NCBI GenBank assembly: GCA_029379225.1
Contig: JAQYWR010000012.1
Span: forward strand, 1 to 64,000
Source of the DNA: Nostoc sp. S4
GTDB taxonomy: Bacteria; Cyanobacteriota; Cyanobacteriia; Cyanobacteriales; Nostocaceae
DNA length: 64,000 nucleotides
Direction of reading: 5' to 3'
The notes beneath the pieces are model-generated. The model was not told the origin of the DNA, made no database searches, and was given only the letters and a program-made list of their open reading frames with translations. Position numbers and translations under genes: made by a program. This document shows, one piece after another, positions 30,444 to 40,038 of this stretch; position 1 is the stretch's first letter, and each line of letters begins with the position of its first letter.

Positions 30444-30584
30444 TGGGTTTCACTTCGTTTAAACTAACCTACAATTAAGTCTAATTTTAAGTTTGAAAAC
30501 ACGCTCTAGTTCTTTTGCGATCGCTCTTTTGCATTTCCATCATCATTGATGCCACAGCTACACCCCTCGTAGACATTGCACTGG
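30444..30584. repeat. Direct repeat, copy 1, flanking hicAB
   Basis: tgggtttcacttcgtttaaactaacctacaattaagtctaattt...ctctagttcttttgcgatcgctcttttgcat; aligns with 31271-31408. Confidence 0.85.
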
Positions 30585-30654
30585 GTTTTATTCACAACGA
30601 GAAACGTCTCTATAAGGATTAACAGAAATTTTATCTGTACAGATAAGTAGTAGG

Positions 30655-30831
30655 ATGAAAGTACGCGAAGTTATCAAACGACTATAAGCTGATGGTTGGT
30701 ATCTTGATAGAACTAAAGGTAGTCATCAACAGTTCAAACATCCAGATAAACCTGGTACTGTAACAGTGTCCGGTAAGCCAAATGTGGATGTGCCAATTGG
30801 TACTCTGAAAAATATCTGGAGACAAGCTTGA
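30655..30831 (+). pseudogene. hicA: HicA-type mRNA interferase toxin with in-frame TAA at codon 11
   Basis: MKVREVIKRL*ADGWYLDRTKGSHQQFKHPDKPGTVTVSGKPNVDVPIGTLKNIWRQA*; stop at 30685-30687. Confidence 0.88.
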
Positions 30832-30845
30832 TTGGAGGAAGACTG

Positions 30846-31070
30846 ATGCGTTATACAGTTGTGATTGAAAAGGGAGAAACTAGCTATGGCGCTTATATCC
30901 CTGATTTACCAGGTTGTGTAGCTGTGGGCGAAACTTTAGAAGAAGTCAAGCAGATGATTGCAGAAGCTATTATATTTCATATAGAAGGAATGCTAGAAGA
31001 TGGTTTACCTATACCTAAACCTACAAGCATTGCTCATGAGGTTGAAGTTGCAAACTACAGCAAAATATAA
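30846..31070 (+). CDS. hicB: HicB-family antitoxin
   Basis: MRYTVVIEKGETSYGAYIPDLPGCVAVGETLEEVKQMIAEAIIFHIEGMLEDGLPIPKPTS. Confidence 0.92.
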   Translation: MRYTVVIEKGETSYGAYIPDLPGCVAVGETLEEVKQMIAEAIIFHIEGMLEDGLPIPKPTSIAHEVEVANYSKI

Positions 31071-31270
31071 TTATAGTAAATCACAAAATTAGCCCTAAAT
31101 AATCCTCCTAGTACAGTAGGCAGAAATAAACAGACCATCTGGAATTGATAAAAGGGTTATGGTATAGGTATTCTTTCTTTTTACACTTTGACTTCGCTTA
31201 GTGTAAACTTTTGACTTTTGACTTTTGCCTTGTTGTACTAATACACTGTGATGGAAGTCAACGCTGATGT

Positions 31271-31408
31271 TGAGTTTCACTTCGTTTAACCCAACCTCCA
31301 ATTAAGTCTAATTTGCAGTTTGAGAACACCTCTAGTTCTTTTGCGATCGCTCTTTTGCATCTCCAGCTTAATTGGTGTCGCAGCTGCACCCGTCATAGAT
31401 ATCGCTGG
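31271..31408. repeat. Direct repeat, copy 2, flanking hicAB
   Basis: tgagtttcacttcgtttaacccaacctccaattaagtctaattt...cctctagttcttttgcgatcgctcttttgcat. Confidence 0.85.
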
Positions 31409-31940
31409 ACTCAATAGCTATGATAAGATGCTTGGATATGGAAATTGAACAAAAAACAGGAAATCCTATATAACTAAGACATATCTGACAAAACTTTAAA
31501 TAAAATACAATGATTAGACATCATTTTACACGTCTTTACCAAAAAAATTACGCTCTTCCAAGAGATAAGAAATGCTAAAATACTCGATTAAATAATTAAT
31601 TGATTATTTGAAGTATCAAACTATATCTATATAAATCAATTCATCCCTTCATTCAGCAATGCTCTAAAAATATCCATTGGAGTATTGATTTTTAGTAAAT
31701 ACCTAAGTTAGATTAGTGAGTATTTTTTGTTACTTGTAAGTACTACTGAGTTGGTCTTTTTTATTAAAGTTTTTAAAAGCTTGAAAGCTTTGCTATCGCT
31801 GGTTTTGAGTGTTAGTTTATGAGCAAAAAGACAATTTTTCAATCAGAGATGTTGTTCTAAAACGTGGACAAATTGAATCTTTACTGTAGAATCAAAACCA
31901 ACTTCAGACATATAAAATACGTATTAATTTTGGAGGTAGG

Positions 31941-33311
31941 ATTATTAATCCTTCTAGCAGCTTACCAGATGCCAAATTTGCTCCCAAAGCAGACTCCTCA
32001 GTCTTGCAAATTTGGGGTGGGCATCCTTTGCGAGGTAATGTAAAAATTAGCGGGGCAAAAAATGCAGCATTAGTAATCATGGCTGGAGCCTTGCTGTGTC
32101 CAGGTGATTGTCGCATCCGTAATGTTCCCTTATTAGCGGATGTAGAGCGGATGGGTCAGGTGTTATCGGCTTTGGGTGTACGTTTAAAACGCCAGGGTGA
32201 CATCTTAGATATCAACGCCAGCGAAATTAAAACATCAAAAGCTCCCTACGAACTAGTTACCCAGTTGAGGGCGAGTTTTTTTGCCATTGGTGCGATTTTG
32301 GCAAGACTGGGAGTAGCGCAGATGCCCTTACCAGGTGGTTGTGCTATCGGGGCAAGACCAGTTGATTTGCATGTTCGGGGACTGCAAGCAATGGGAGCGG
32401 AGGTGCAGATTGAACATGGCATTTGTAACGCCTATGTTCCTGGTAGCAATCGGAGATTGAAAGGAGCGAAAATTTACTTAGACATCGCCAGTGTCGGAGC
32501 GACGGAAAACTTGATGATGGCGGCTACCTTGGCAGAAGGTGAAACAATCATTGAAAACGCTGCTAGAGAACCGGAAGTAGTTGATTTGGCTAACTTCTGT
32601 AACGCGATGGGAGCAAAAATTACTGGGGCAGGGACTAGCAGAATTATCATCGAAGGAGTCCCCAAGTTGCATTCTGTTGACTACAGTATTATCCCCGATC
32701 GCATTGAAGCAGGAACGTTTTTAGTGGCAGCAGCAATTACCCGCTCAGAACTTAGCCTCTCACCTGTGGCTCCAGAACATCTCATACCAGTAATTGCCAA
32801 GCTGCGCGATATTGGAGTGACAATAATCGAGGAAGCGCCCGAACATTTACGTATTCTCCCAGCAAAAACCTTCAAGGCAACTGATATTGAAACCCAATAC
32901 CATCCAGGTTTTCCTACAGACATGCAAGCGCCGTTCATGGCTTTGCTGACATTGGCCGAAGGCGACAGCGTAATTAACGAATCTGTCTTTGAAAATCGCT
33001 TGCGTCATGCCTCAGAGTTAAATCGTTTGGGAGCAGATATTCGTGTCAAAGGTAATGCTGCTTTCGTTAGAGGAGTACCGAAGCTGTCTGGCGCACCAGT
33101 ATTAGGCACAGACTTGCGAGCATCCGCAGCACTAGTCCTAGCAGGACTAGCAGCAGAAGGACAAACTACAATTCAAGGATTACAGCACCTCGATCGCGGC
33201 TACGATCGACTTGATACGAAGTTGCAGCAATTGGGAGCTAGAATCCTACGAGTGGGGGAGGCATCAGCAGATGCACAAATTGCTCCCAGTGTCACTAGCC
33301 TGTCAAGTTGA
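31941..33311 (+). CDS. murA: UDP-N-acetylglucosamine 1-carboxyvinyltransferase (start uncertain: TTG 32004, or ATT at 31941/31944 behind GGAGG)
   Basis: [31 protein letters not shown]...[31 protein letters not shown] at 31932-31936. Confidence 0.93.
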   Translation: MINPSSSLPDAKFAPKADSSVLQIWGGHPLRGNVKISGAKNAALVIMAGALLCPGDCRIRNVPLLADVERMGQVLSALGVRLKRQGDILDINASEIKTSKAPYELVTQLRASFFAIGAILARLGVAQMPLPGGCAIGARPVDLHVRGLQAMGAEVQIEHGICNAYVPGSNRRLKGAKIYLDIASVGATENLMMAATLAEGETIIENAAREPEVVDLANFCNAMGAKITGAGTSRIIIEGVPKLHSVDYSIIPDRIEAGTFLVAAAITRSELSLSPVAPEHLIPVIAKLRDIGVTIIEEAPEHLRILPAKTFKATDIETQYHPGFPTDMQAPFMALLTLAEGDSVINESVFENRLRHASELNRLGADIRVKGNAAFVRGVPKLSGAPVLGTDLRASAALVLAGLAAEGQTTIQGLQHLDRGYDRLDTKLQQLGARILRVGEASADAQIAPSVTSLSS

Positions 33312-33326
33312 AATTGATGCTCTGAT

Positions 33327-33490
33327 GAGGAGATGGGGTGATGGGGAGATGGGGAGATGGGGAGTGTGGAGAGTGTGGGAAGTGTGGGGAGTGTGGGGAG
33401 AGAGGGGGGCAAGATTTCTTCCCCATCCTCCCACACCTCCTTTTCCTCCCACACCTGCATTTGTTCCCACCACCCTATCACCCCACCACC
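33327..33490. repeat. Purine-rich/pyrimidine-rich low-complexity element with potential intrastrand pairing
   Basis: gatggggagatggggagtgtggagagtgtgg... followed by cctcccacacctccttttcctcccacacc. Confidence 0.8.
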
Positions 33491-33631
33491 CTACACTCCC
33501 AATGCCCAATGCCCCCCTGCATACCTAGCGTGGGTAATGCCGACCCGACTTAATCGCTATACTATGTTTGGGAGGCTGTTTCATTTAACCAGCCAGCTTC
33601 CATAGTTGTATTTTTTATCGCTTGCTGCACT

Positions 33632-34510
33632 ATGTCTTTCTTCAAAACCCCCCTGATTGGTTTAAAAGCTGACTCATTTCGTCATCCATTAGATCTGGAA
33701 GCTACTAATGCGCTCAAGCAGATACCAGGTATCGATATGTTGGTGCGAAATTGGCTCGGCCCAATGGCAGAGCAGGTTTTTTATGTAGAAAATATTGCCT
33801 CAAGCGTTCTGGTGAGTGAGAAACAATTGCCTGATTTACATCAGCTGTTGTTACAAGCCTGCAAAATCTTGGATATAGAGCCTCCCCAGTTGTACGTCCG
33901 ACAGCATCCAGCTCCCAACGCTTATACCTTTGCTGTGCGGGGTAAACAACCTTTTATAGTTCTGCACACTTCCTTAATTGATATCCTCACGCCAGAGGAA
34001 ATCCAAGCAGTAATTGCCCACGAGTTGGGACATCTCAAGTGTGACCATAGCGTTTATTTGACGCCTGTAAATTTACTAATATTAGCTGCGGCAATTGTGC
34101 CGAATGTCGGAGCCTTTATTGCCCAAGCAATACAAGCACAACTATTGGAATGGGTGCGCTGTGCTGAGTTTACCTGCGATCGCGCTGCATTGCTAGCAAC
34201 CCAAGACCCCAAAGTTGTCATGTCCGTATTGATGAAACTAGCTGGTGGTTCTCCCACCTTAGCACCGCAATTAAACCTCGATGCCTTTGTTGCCCAAGCC
34301 CGCGCTTACGATGATATTAGCAAGACTGAACTTGGTGAAATGGTCAAAGCTGCCCGCACAGCCCAATTAACTCATCCAGTACCAGTGCTACGGGCGCGAG
34401 AAATTGACCGTTGGGCAAGCAGCACAGAATATCAATCTCTAATTCAAGGTCACGGACTTAAATCTACCGATAGTCAAGTTGTACCCCAAGGCGGCTGGCG
34501 AAACTGGTAA
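33632..34510 (+). CDS. M48-family zinc metalloprotease
   Basis: AVIAHELGHLKCDHSVYL (HExxH); EFTCDRAALL. Confidence 0.94.
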   Translation: MSFFKTPLIGLKADSFRHPLDLEATNALKQIPGIDMLVRNWLGPMAEQVFYVENIASSVLVSEKQLPDLHQLLLQACKILDIEPPQLYVRQHPAPNAYTFAVRGKQPFIVLHTSLIDILTPEEIQAVIAHELGHLKCDHSVYLTPVNLLILAAAIVPNVGAFIAQAIQAQLLEWVRCAEFTCDRAALLATQDPKVVMSVLMKLAGGSPTLAPQLNLDAFVAQARAYDDISKTELGEMVKAARTAQLTHPVPVLRAREIDRWASSTEYQSLIQGHGLKSTDSQVVPQGGWRNW

Positions 34511-34569
34511 ATTTACCACAATCACCAAACAAGGCAATATCTTTTGAGCAAATAATTTGTAATTCGTAA

Positions 34570-34605
34570 TTCATAATTCATAATTAAGAATTTATGAATT
34601 ATGAA
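34570..34605. repeat. Perfect 14-bp inverted repeat overlapping a start codon
   Basis: ttcataattcataa (34570-34583) / ttatgaattatgaa (34592-34605). Confidence 0.8.
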
Positions 34606-34816
34606 TATAAGCTTTTTAATTTTTAAGAAAAAACCGGAACAAGCAATAGAGGGACTAGAAGCACTTCCCTCAAATAATCCTTTACGTTCCAAAGCGATAA
34701 ATTTATTATTGACTTTAAAGACGACGTTAGAAGTAAATAAAAATATAGAAGATGAGGAGAGAGATTTAATTATACGTTTATCACCTATTTACGAACAGAA
34801 ATTAGAAGAATTATAA
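34601..34816 (+). CDS. Small hypothetical protein
   Basis: 71-aa ORF, helical, between M48 protease and FMN oxidase genes. Confidence 0.5.
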   Translation: MNISFLIFKKKPEQAIEGLEALPSNNPLRSKAINLLLTLKTTLEVNKNIEDEERDLIIRLSPIYEQKLEEL

Positions 34817-34893
34817 ATAGGTTCCTTAGCGATATATCATAACTTTGATGGAATTAATAAAGACATCCCATCGCTTAACCCACGGTCGCTACT

Positions 34894-36015
34894 ATGACAG
34901 TTGTACCTAACGACGATCGCTTTCAACCCATTAACCTCTTTGAATACGAAAAACTTGCAAAACAGTATTTATCCCAAATGACGCTTGATTACTACAGCAG
35001 TGGTGCTTGGGATGAAATAACTTTGCGAGACAATCGTATTGCCTTTGAGCGAATCAAGCTGCGACCTCGGATATTAGTTGATGTTAGCGATCGCCATCTC
35101 AATACCTCCATTTTAGGACAACCTCTGCAACTACCTTTACTGATTGCACCGATGGCTTTTCAATGTCTAGCTCATCCCGATGGAGAAATTGCCACCGCCT
35201 CAGCCGCAGCATCAGCTGGTGTGGGCATGGTGTTAAGTACAATGGCAACAAAAAACATTGAAGAAGTAGCAAGCGCTTGCGAGCAGTTTCCAGATTCTCT
35301 GTGCTGGTTCCAGCTTTACATCCACAAAGACCGAGGCTTGACTCGTGCTTTGGTAGAAAAAGCTTATAAAGCAGGTTACAAAGCACTTTGTCTGACTGTA
35401 GATGCACCAGTTCTCGGACAGCGCGAAAAAGATAGACGTAATGAGTTTGCTTTACCTCAAGACCTACATTTGGCTAATCTTGCAACTATATCAGGACTAG
35501 ATATTTCCCATGAAAAAGGCGAATCTGGGTTATTTACCTATTTTGCCCAACAGCTAAACTCAGCAGTTACTTGGAGGGACTTGGAATGGTTGCAGTCCAT
35601 ATCTCCACTACCTCTAGTACTCAAAGGAATTTTACGCTCAGATGATGCATTGCAGGCTGTAGAATATGGAGCCAAAGCAATTATTGTTTCTAATCATGGA
35701 GGCAGACAACTCGACGGTGCGATCGCTTCTTTAGATGCCTTAGATGAAATAGTATTAGCAGTCAATGGTAGGGTAGAAGTACTGTTGGATGGAGGCATCC
35801 GTAGGGGCACAGATATTCTCAAGGCTTTGGCATTAGGAGCAAAAGCGGTACTTATCGGACGACCCATTTTATGGGGACTAGCGGTAGCAGGACAAGTCGG
35901 TGTATCTCATGTCATCTCACTTCTCCAAGACGAGTTAAATTTGGCAATGGCACTTACCGGCTGTGCCAAGCTAGAAGATATTGACCCTAGTTTATTAATG
36001 TTTCCACGCCTTTAA
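34894..36015 (+). CDS. FMN-dependent alpha-hydroxy acid oxidase/dehydrogenase (lactate/glycolate oxidase family)
   Basis: LIAPMAFQCLAHPDGE...WFQLYIHKDRG...IIVSNHGGRQLDGA...VLLDGGIRRGTDILKALALGAKAVLIGRP. Confidence 0.95.
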   Translation: MTVVPNDDRFQPINLFEYEKLAKQYLSQMTLDYYSSGAWDEITLRDNRIAFERIKLRPRILVDVSDRHLNTSILGQPLQLPLLIAPMAFQCLAHPDGEIATASAAASAGVGMVLSTMATKNIEEVASACEQFPDSLCWFQLYIHKDRGLTRALVEKAYKAGYKALCLTVDAPVLGQREKDRRNEFALPQDLHLANLATISGLDISHEKGESGLFTYFAQQLNSAVTWRDLEWLQSISPLPLVLKGILRSDDALQAVEYGAKAIIVSNHGGRQLDGAIASLDALDEIVLAVNGRVEVLLDGGIRRGTDILKALALGAKAVLIGRPILWGLAVAGQVGVSHVISLLQDELNLAMALTGCAKLEDIDPSLLMFPRL

Positions 36016-36255
36016 GCGCTGAAGTTCAGTGAATCCCCACAAGAGTAAATAAATAAAAATACAGGACTCAAATCATTCAGACATGCTGAGCAAAGAATTT
36101 CTAGTTTGGAAATACTTTCCAGCTATGTAATACAGCTAAATAGCATTTTGGCGCAATTACTTAAAACTATTAATCCAGCAATACTTTGAGAATCAATCTT
36201 GAGATTTGTTGTTGCAAAATCACTGAGTAGAGTATAATAGTGAAGTTGAATATAA

Positions 36256-36339
36256 GGGCGGGTGGCGAAACTGGTAGACGCACCACACTCAAAATGTGGC
36301 GACCTTGCGGTCATAGGAGTTCGATTCTCCTCCTGCCCA
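36256..36339 (+). tRNA. tRNA-Leu (anticodon CAA), CCA not encoded
   Basis: gggcggg...gaaactggtagacgc...ccacactcaaaatgtgg...ggagttcgattctcctcctgccca; class II variable arm. Confidence 0.93.
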
Positions 36340-36631
36340 CTAATTAAAAATTTAACCTTAAGCTAACTAGTTGAATAACCTCTACTAGCTATGATGAATA
36401 GCTTTTAACTATTAACAGAATTCGACTCACAGCTAGCCAGCGCTAGAGTTTTTTTGTCAGGGGACAGATGGTGATTAGTTATTAGGGTGATGTCAGCAGA
36501 GGGGCTACGTCAACGCATTCAGGAGTGATGACAGCACAACTAAATCAAAACATTAGCGATCGCTTTTTGCTTAAACCTCGCATTCAAAGGCGATCGCTCA
36601 ATTTTACTCTGACAACTATATTTTACAAAAT

Positions 36632-37867
36632 TTAAAATTGACTCAAAAGTAAAAATCCTGTTTGAAATAATCCCACAACAAAACCTAAAACACCGCCTAA
36701 AGTTACAATTGCCTGTAATTCGTTTTTGACAATTCCTTCAATAGCAGCTTCTAAATCAGCAGGAGAAGTAGATTTCACACGGTCAACAATCACTTGATCT
36801 ATGGACAAAATCGGAATCACTTGTGCCACTATTGCCTCTAAATCTTTTTCCAAATACTTCTCTAAAATAAAAGCCAATTCTTGACTCATTACTTCTAAAG
36901 AAGTATTGACAACGGGTGAAGTACTCAGACGATTCAACAGCACTACAGCAATATTTTCCCAATTCACAGAATCAGTTAACCCTTGTAGTAAATCGCTGCC
37001 ACTTGTTTGCACGTAATGGCGCACACTTTCACGTGTGGTCTTTTGTAGTTGGCGTACCGTTCCAATTGGTAAGTTTTGTAATGATAAATTTTGCAGTAAT
37101 TTCCGAATGCGATCGCGCACTTGCAAATCTTGAGTTAATTCCTGCAAGCGAGTGTTGGTAGCCTCTTTTTCATCTAAGCAAAAAGTCCTGAGTCGGGTGA
37201 GAGTATTACGTAAACCAAATAAATTCGCCACTACCCAGTAAGTACCACTGGTTTTTTCCCGAAAGCCTTCATCAATAATTTGAATTGTGCGATCGGTCAA
37301 AAAATCAACTATTGCTTGCCGCAATACATCTGGCGGTAATATTACTTGCAATAACCAATCAGCAAGCCGTGTGGCTTGTTCTTCAGTTAGTTGAAATTCT
37401 AGCAATATCTGGTCAAAAACTTGATTGATTTGCGCTTCCAAAAAGTCTTCTCGTCGTGCCAAAACTTTCAGTAATCTTGGCAAGGATTCTCCTATTAAAT
37501 CCCGCAAAATTCCGGCTACGATTTTGGCACTCTTTTGGTTTTTATCTGTTTTGATTTGTTCGACCGCTAACCGCAATAACCAGAGAATTGCTGCTTGTAC
37601 CCGTTCTGTTTGTAACAGACGCCGTGCCAGATTTTGCAATTCTTGTGGCGTTAGTAGCGACCCCATAATTGTATTGGAAATGTTCAAAGCCAGACGTTCC
37701 TGGTTGCGGGGAATTAATCCAGGGGTGAAGGGTAGTCTTCGTCCAGCAATATAAATTGCTCGGTAGGGACGGAACAACATTTTGATGGCTATATCATTTG
37801 TAAAATAGCCAATAATTCCACCCAGTACTGGGGGAGAAATATAAAGCCAAAGATGAGACCAGTCCAC
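36632..37867 (-). CDS. DUF445 family membrane protein
   Basis: [49 protein letters not shown]. Confidence 0.9.
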   Translation of the reverse strand: MDWSHLWLYISPPVLGGIIGYFTNDIAIKMLFRPYRAIYIAGRRLPFTPGLIPRNQERLALNISNTIMGSLLTPQELQNLARRLLQTERVQAAILWLLRLAVEQIKTDKNQKSAKIVAGILRDLIGESLPRLLKVLARREDFLEAQINQVFDQILLEFQLTEEQATRLADWLLQVILPPDVLRQAIVDFLTDRTIQIIDEGFREKTSGTYWVVANLFGLRNTLTRLRTFCLDEKEATNTRLQELTQDLQVRDRIRKLLQNLSLQNLPIGTVRQLQKTTRESVRHYVQTSGSDLLQGLTDSVNWENIAVVLLNRLSTSPVVNTSLEVMSQELAFILEKYLEKDLEAIVAQVIPILSIDQVIVDRVKSTSPADLEAAIEGIVKNELQAIVTLGGVLGFVVGLFQTGFLLLSQF

Positions 37868-38037
37868 AGAATTTGGGATTTAGAATTTGAGATTTTGAAT
37901 TGTAGATGAGAAATTAGGTATTGGGAATTGGTAATTGGCGGTTATTAGTCGTGAGTTATTTTTCAATAACTACTAACGACTTTCAATTAGCTATTACCTA
38001 TTTCGCAGCCCCCAATCCCAAATTGCAAATCTAAAAT

Positions 38038-38730
38038 TTAAAATTTACTGACTACTAGCACTCCCATCATACCGTTCGCAATGGGGTAGTGTGTGGCAAC
38101 GGCAAAACCAACTTGATGAGCTAACTCTACTTGCTTTTTGCCGATGGGAAAGCGGTCTAAGCTGGGACTAATGTAAGCATATTCTTCCTTTAAGCCCAAA
38201 TAATCAGCAACTGGCACCACGAAACTGTCCAGATACCATTGCTGAAAGCTGCGTAGCTGAGGATTACTCGGTCGATGAAAGTCTAAAATCGCCGCTTTAG
38301 CACCCGGCTTCAGCACACGGTATAGCTCTTGCAGACTGCGGGGAATATCTTTAACATTTCTTAAACCATAGCCCATTGTGGCGGCATCAAATTGGTTATC
38401 GTCAAAGGGTAAATTTAACACGTCGGCTTCTACCCAGGCAATAACAGGTTCGGGGTACTGCTTTTGCGAGCGTTCTTTAGCAGTTTTTAGCAGGTTTGCA
38501 GAAAAGTCTACTCCATACACCCGTCCTGTTGCTCCCACACGCCGTGCTAAACGAAAAGCTAAATCACCGCTACCGCAACACAAGTCTAGTGCAGTATCAC
38601 CCGATTTAGCCGCACTCCATTTGACTGCCATTTCTTTCCAGATTCGGTGTTGTCCCAAACTCAACCAATCGTTCAACTGGTCATAAACTGGAGCAATGCG
38701 GTTAAAAATGGACTGAATTTCGTTAGTCAT
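38038..38730 (-). CDS. menG: Demethylphylloquinone/demethylmenaquinone methyltransferase (MenG/UbiE family)
   Basis: IFNRIAPVYDQLNDWLSLGQHRIWKEMAVKWS...LDLCCGSGDLAF. Confidence 0.93.
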   Translation of the reverse strand: MTNEIQSIFNRIAPVYDQLNDWLSLGQHRIWKEMAVKWSAAKSGDTALDLCCGSGDLAFRLARRVGATGRVYGVDFSANLLKTAKERSQKQYPEPVIAWVEADVLNLPFDDNQFDAATMGYGLRNVKDIPRSLQELYRVLKPGAKAAILDFHRPSNPQLRSFQQWYLDSFVVPVADYLGLKEEYAYISPSLDRFPIGKKQVELAHQVGFAVATHYPIANGMMGVLVVSKF

Positions 38731-38799
38731 TAGTTATTAGTCATTAGTCATTGGTCATTAGTCATTTCCCAAGGACAAAGGACAAATGACTAATGACAA

Positions 38800-39756
38800 C
38801 TACACAATGGTTTGATGGCAGCGACTACTAGTCAGTGCGATCGCCACTAGTTGGGCTGATAAATCAATCAGCTTTAATTCATCTTCTCGCAAAATGCACG
38901 GTTGTTTCCACTGTAGCGACAATACGCCCAATAGTTGATTGCGGTAGCTAATCGGCATCACTAAATGTGCTTGCACACCACTGCTTTGATAATGAATAAT
39001 ACTGTTTAATTTAGTATCTTTAAGTATATTCGAGCAAACTTGCATTTGCCCTGTGGCGATCGCTTCTTGAACGAGCGGGTCTTGGGAAAGCCAGTTTTCT
39101 ATTGTACCTGTATCACTATAATTTCCTTGAATCTCAAGCAGACTATTTTTATCTATAAGTTGTATAATAGACCTTTGAGTACCGAAAGTTTCATTGAAAG
39201 CCCTAGCAATTGGGGTAAGAGTTTCCTCTAAGCTACAAGCTGCTTGAGTTAGCTGCACCAAAACACTCAGCAATGCCATTTGAGCATGAGCGCGGCGTAA
39301 TTCTTCTGTACGTTGCTTGAGTAAGTCGTAGGTTTCTGCTGCTCTTTGCACCACTGCCTTGAGTTCTCCTGGGTCCCAAGGCTTGGTAATATATTTGTAG
39401 ACTTGTCCAGCGTTAATCGCTTCTACCAAGTCTTCGATATCAGTAAATCCGGTAAGAATTATCCTGACTGTATCGGGAAACTGAGGTACAGTTTTGCTAA
39501 GAAACTCAGTTCCTTTCATTTCTGGCATCCGTTGATCGGAGATAATCACCGCTACCTCCCCTTCTGCTGCTAAAACTTGTAGGGCATTCATCCCACTATC
39601 AGCTTTCAAAACATTAAAATCGCGTCGAAAAGTACGATAAAGTAGATCGAGATTATCTGGCTCATCGTCAACTACTAGAATTTTCAGCTTTTTTGGTCGT
39701 TCGAGAGTCATCACTTGATACTGGAGTTTATTTATTTCGAGGCTAGGATTATCCAT
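38800..39756 (-). CDS. Response regulator receiver + GAF-like domain protein
   Basis: KILVVDDEPDNLDLLYRTF...VIISDQRMPEMKGTEFL...KYITKPWDPGEL; C-terminal GAF-like region. Confidence 0.9.
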   Translation of the reverse strand: MDNPSLEINKLQYQVMTLERPKKLKILVVDDEPDNLDLLYRTFRRDFNVLKADSGMNALQVLAAEGEVAVIISDQRMPEMKGTEFLSKTVPQFPDTVRIILTGFTDIEDLVEAINAGQVYKYITKPWDPGELKAVVQRAAETYDLLKQRTEELRRAHAQMALLSVLVQLTQAACSLEETLTPIARAFNETFGTQRSIIQLIDKNSLLEIQGNYSDTGTIENWLSQDPLVQEAIATGQMQVCSNILKDTKLNSIIHYQSSGVQAHLVMPISYRNQLLGVLSLQWKQPCILREDELKLIDLSAQLVAIALTSSRCHQTIV

Positions 39757-40038
39757 AAGATATTTTCCTTATATATTTCATTATCTTGTTATATTCCATA
39801 CCAAGCTTAATTGAGAATAGCGCGATTTTCTCATGGGTTATTACGGAGTCACTCTATCTTTTTAGACACATTTAATTATTCAACACGGAAAAAATTGCTT
39901 CCGGAAATAACTTAATGATTCAGTTGAACTTGCTACAAATCAACTTAATAGAGTAGCTGTGCGTAGTTGATAGATTAGAATAAAACTTGCTCATGAAGTA
40001 TTAATCAACCTCTCAAGTTGAAGCTCACACACTGATTT

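Noticed and set aside
31095-31301. 68-aa minus ORF near hicB
   Set aside because: Composed partly of common intergenic repeats (KSQKSKVYTKRSQSVK from 'gacttttgac' repeats)
33200-33605. Overlapping ORFs in the murA-M48 spacer (e.g. MGRWGDGECGECG..., MIGWWEQMQ...)
   Set aside because: Products of purine/pyrimidine-rich simple repeats in all frames
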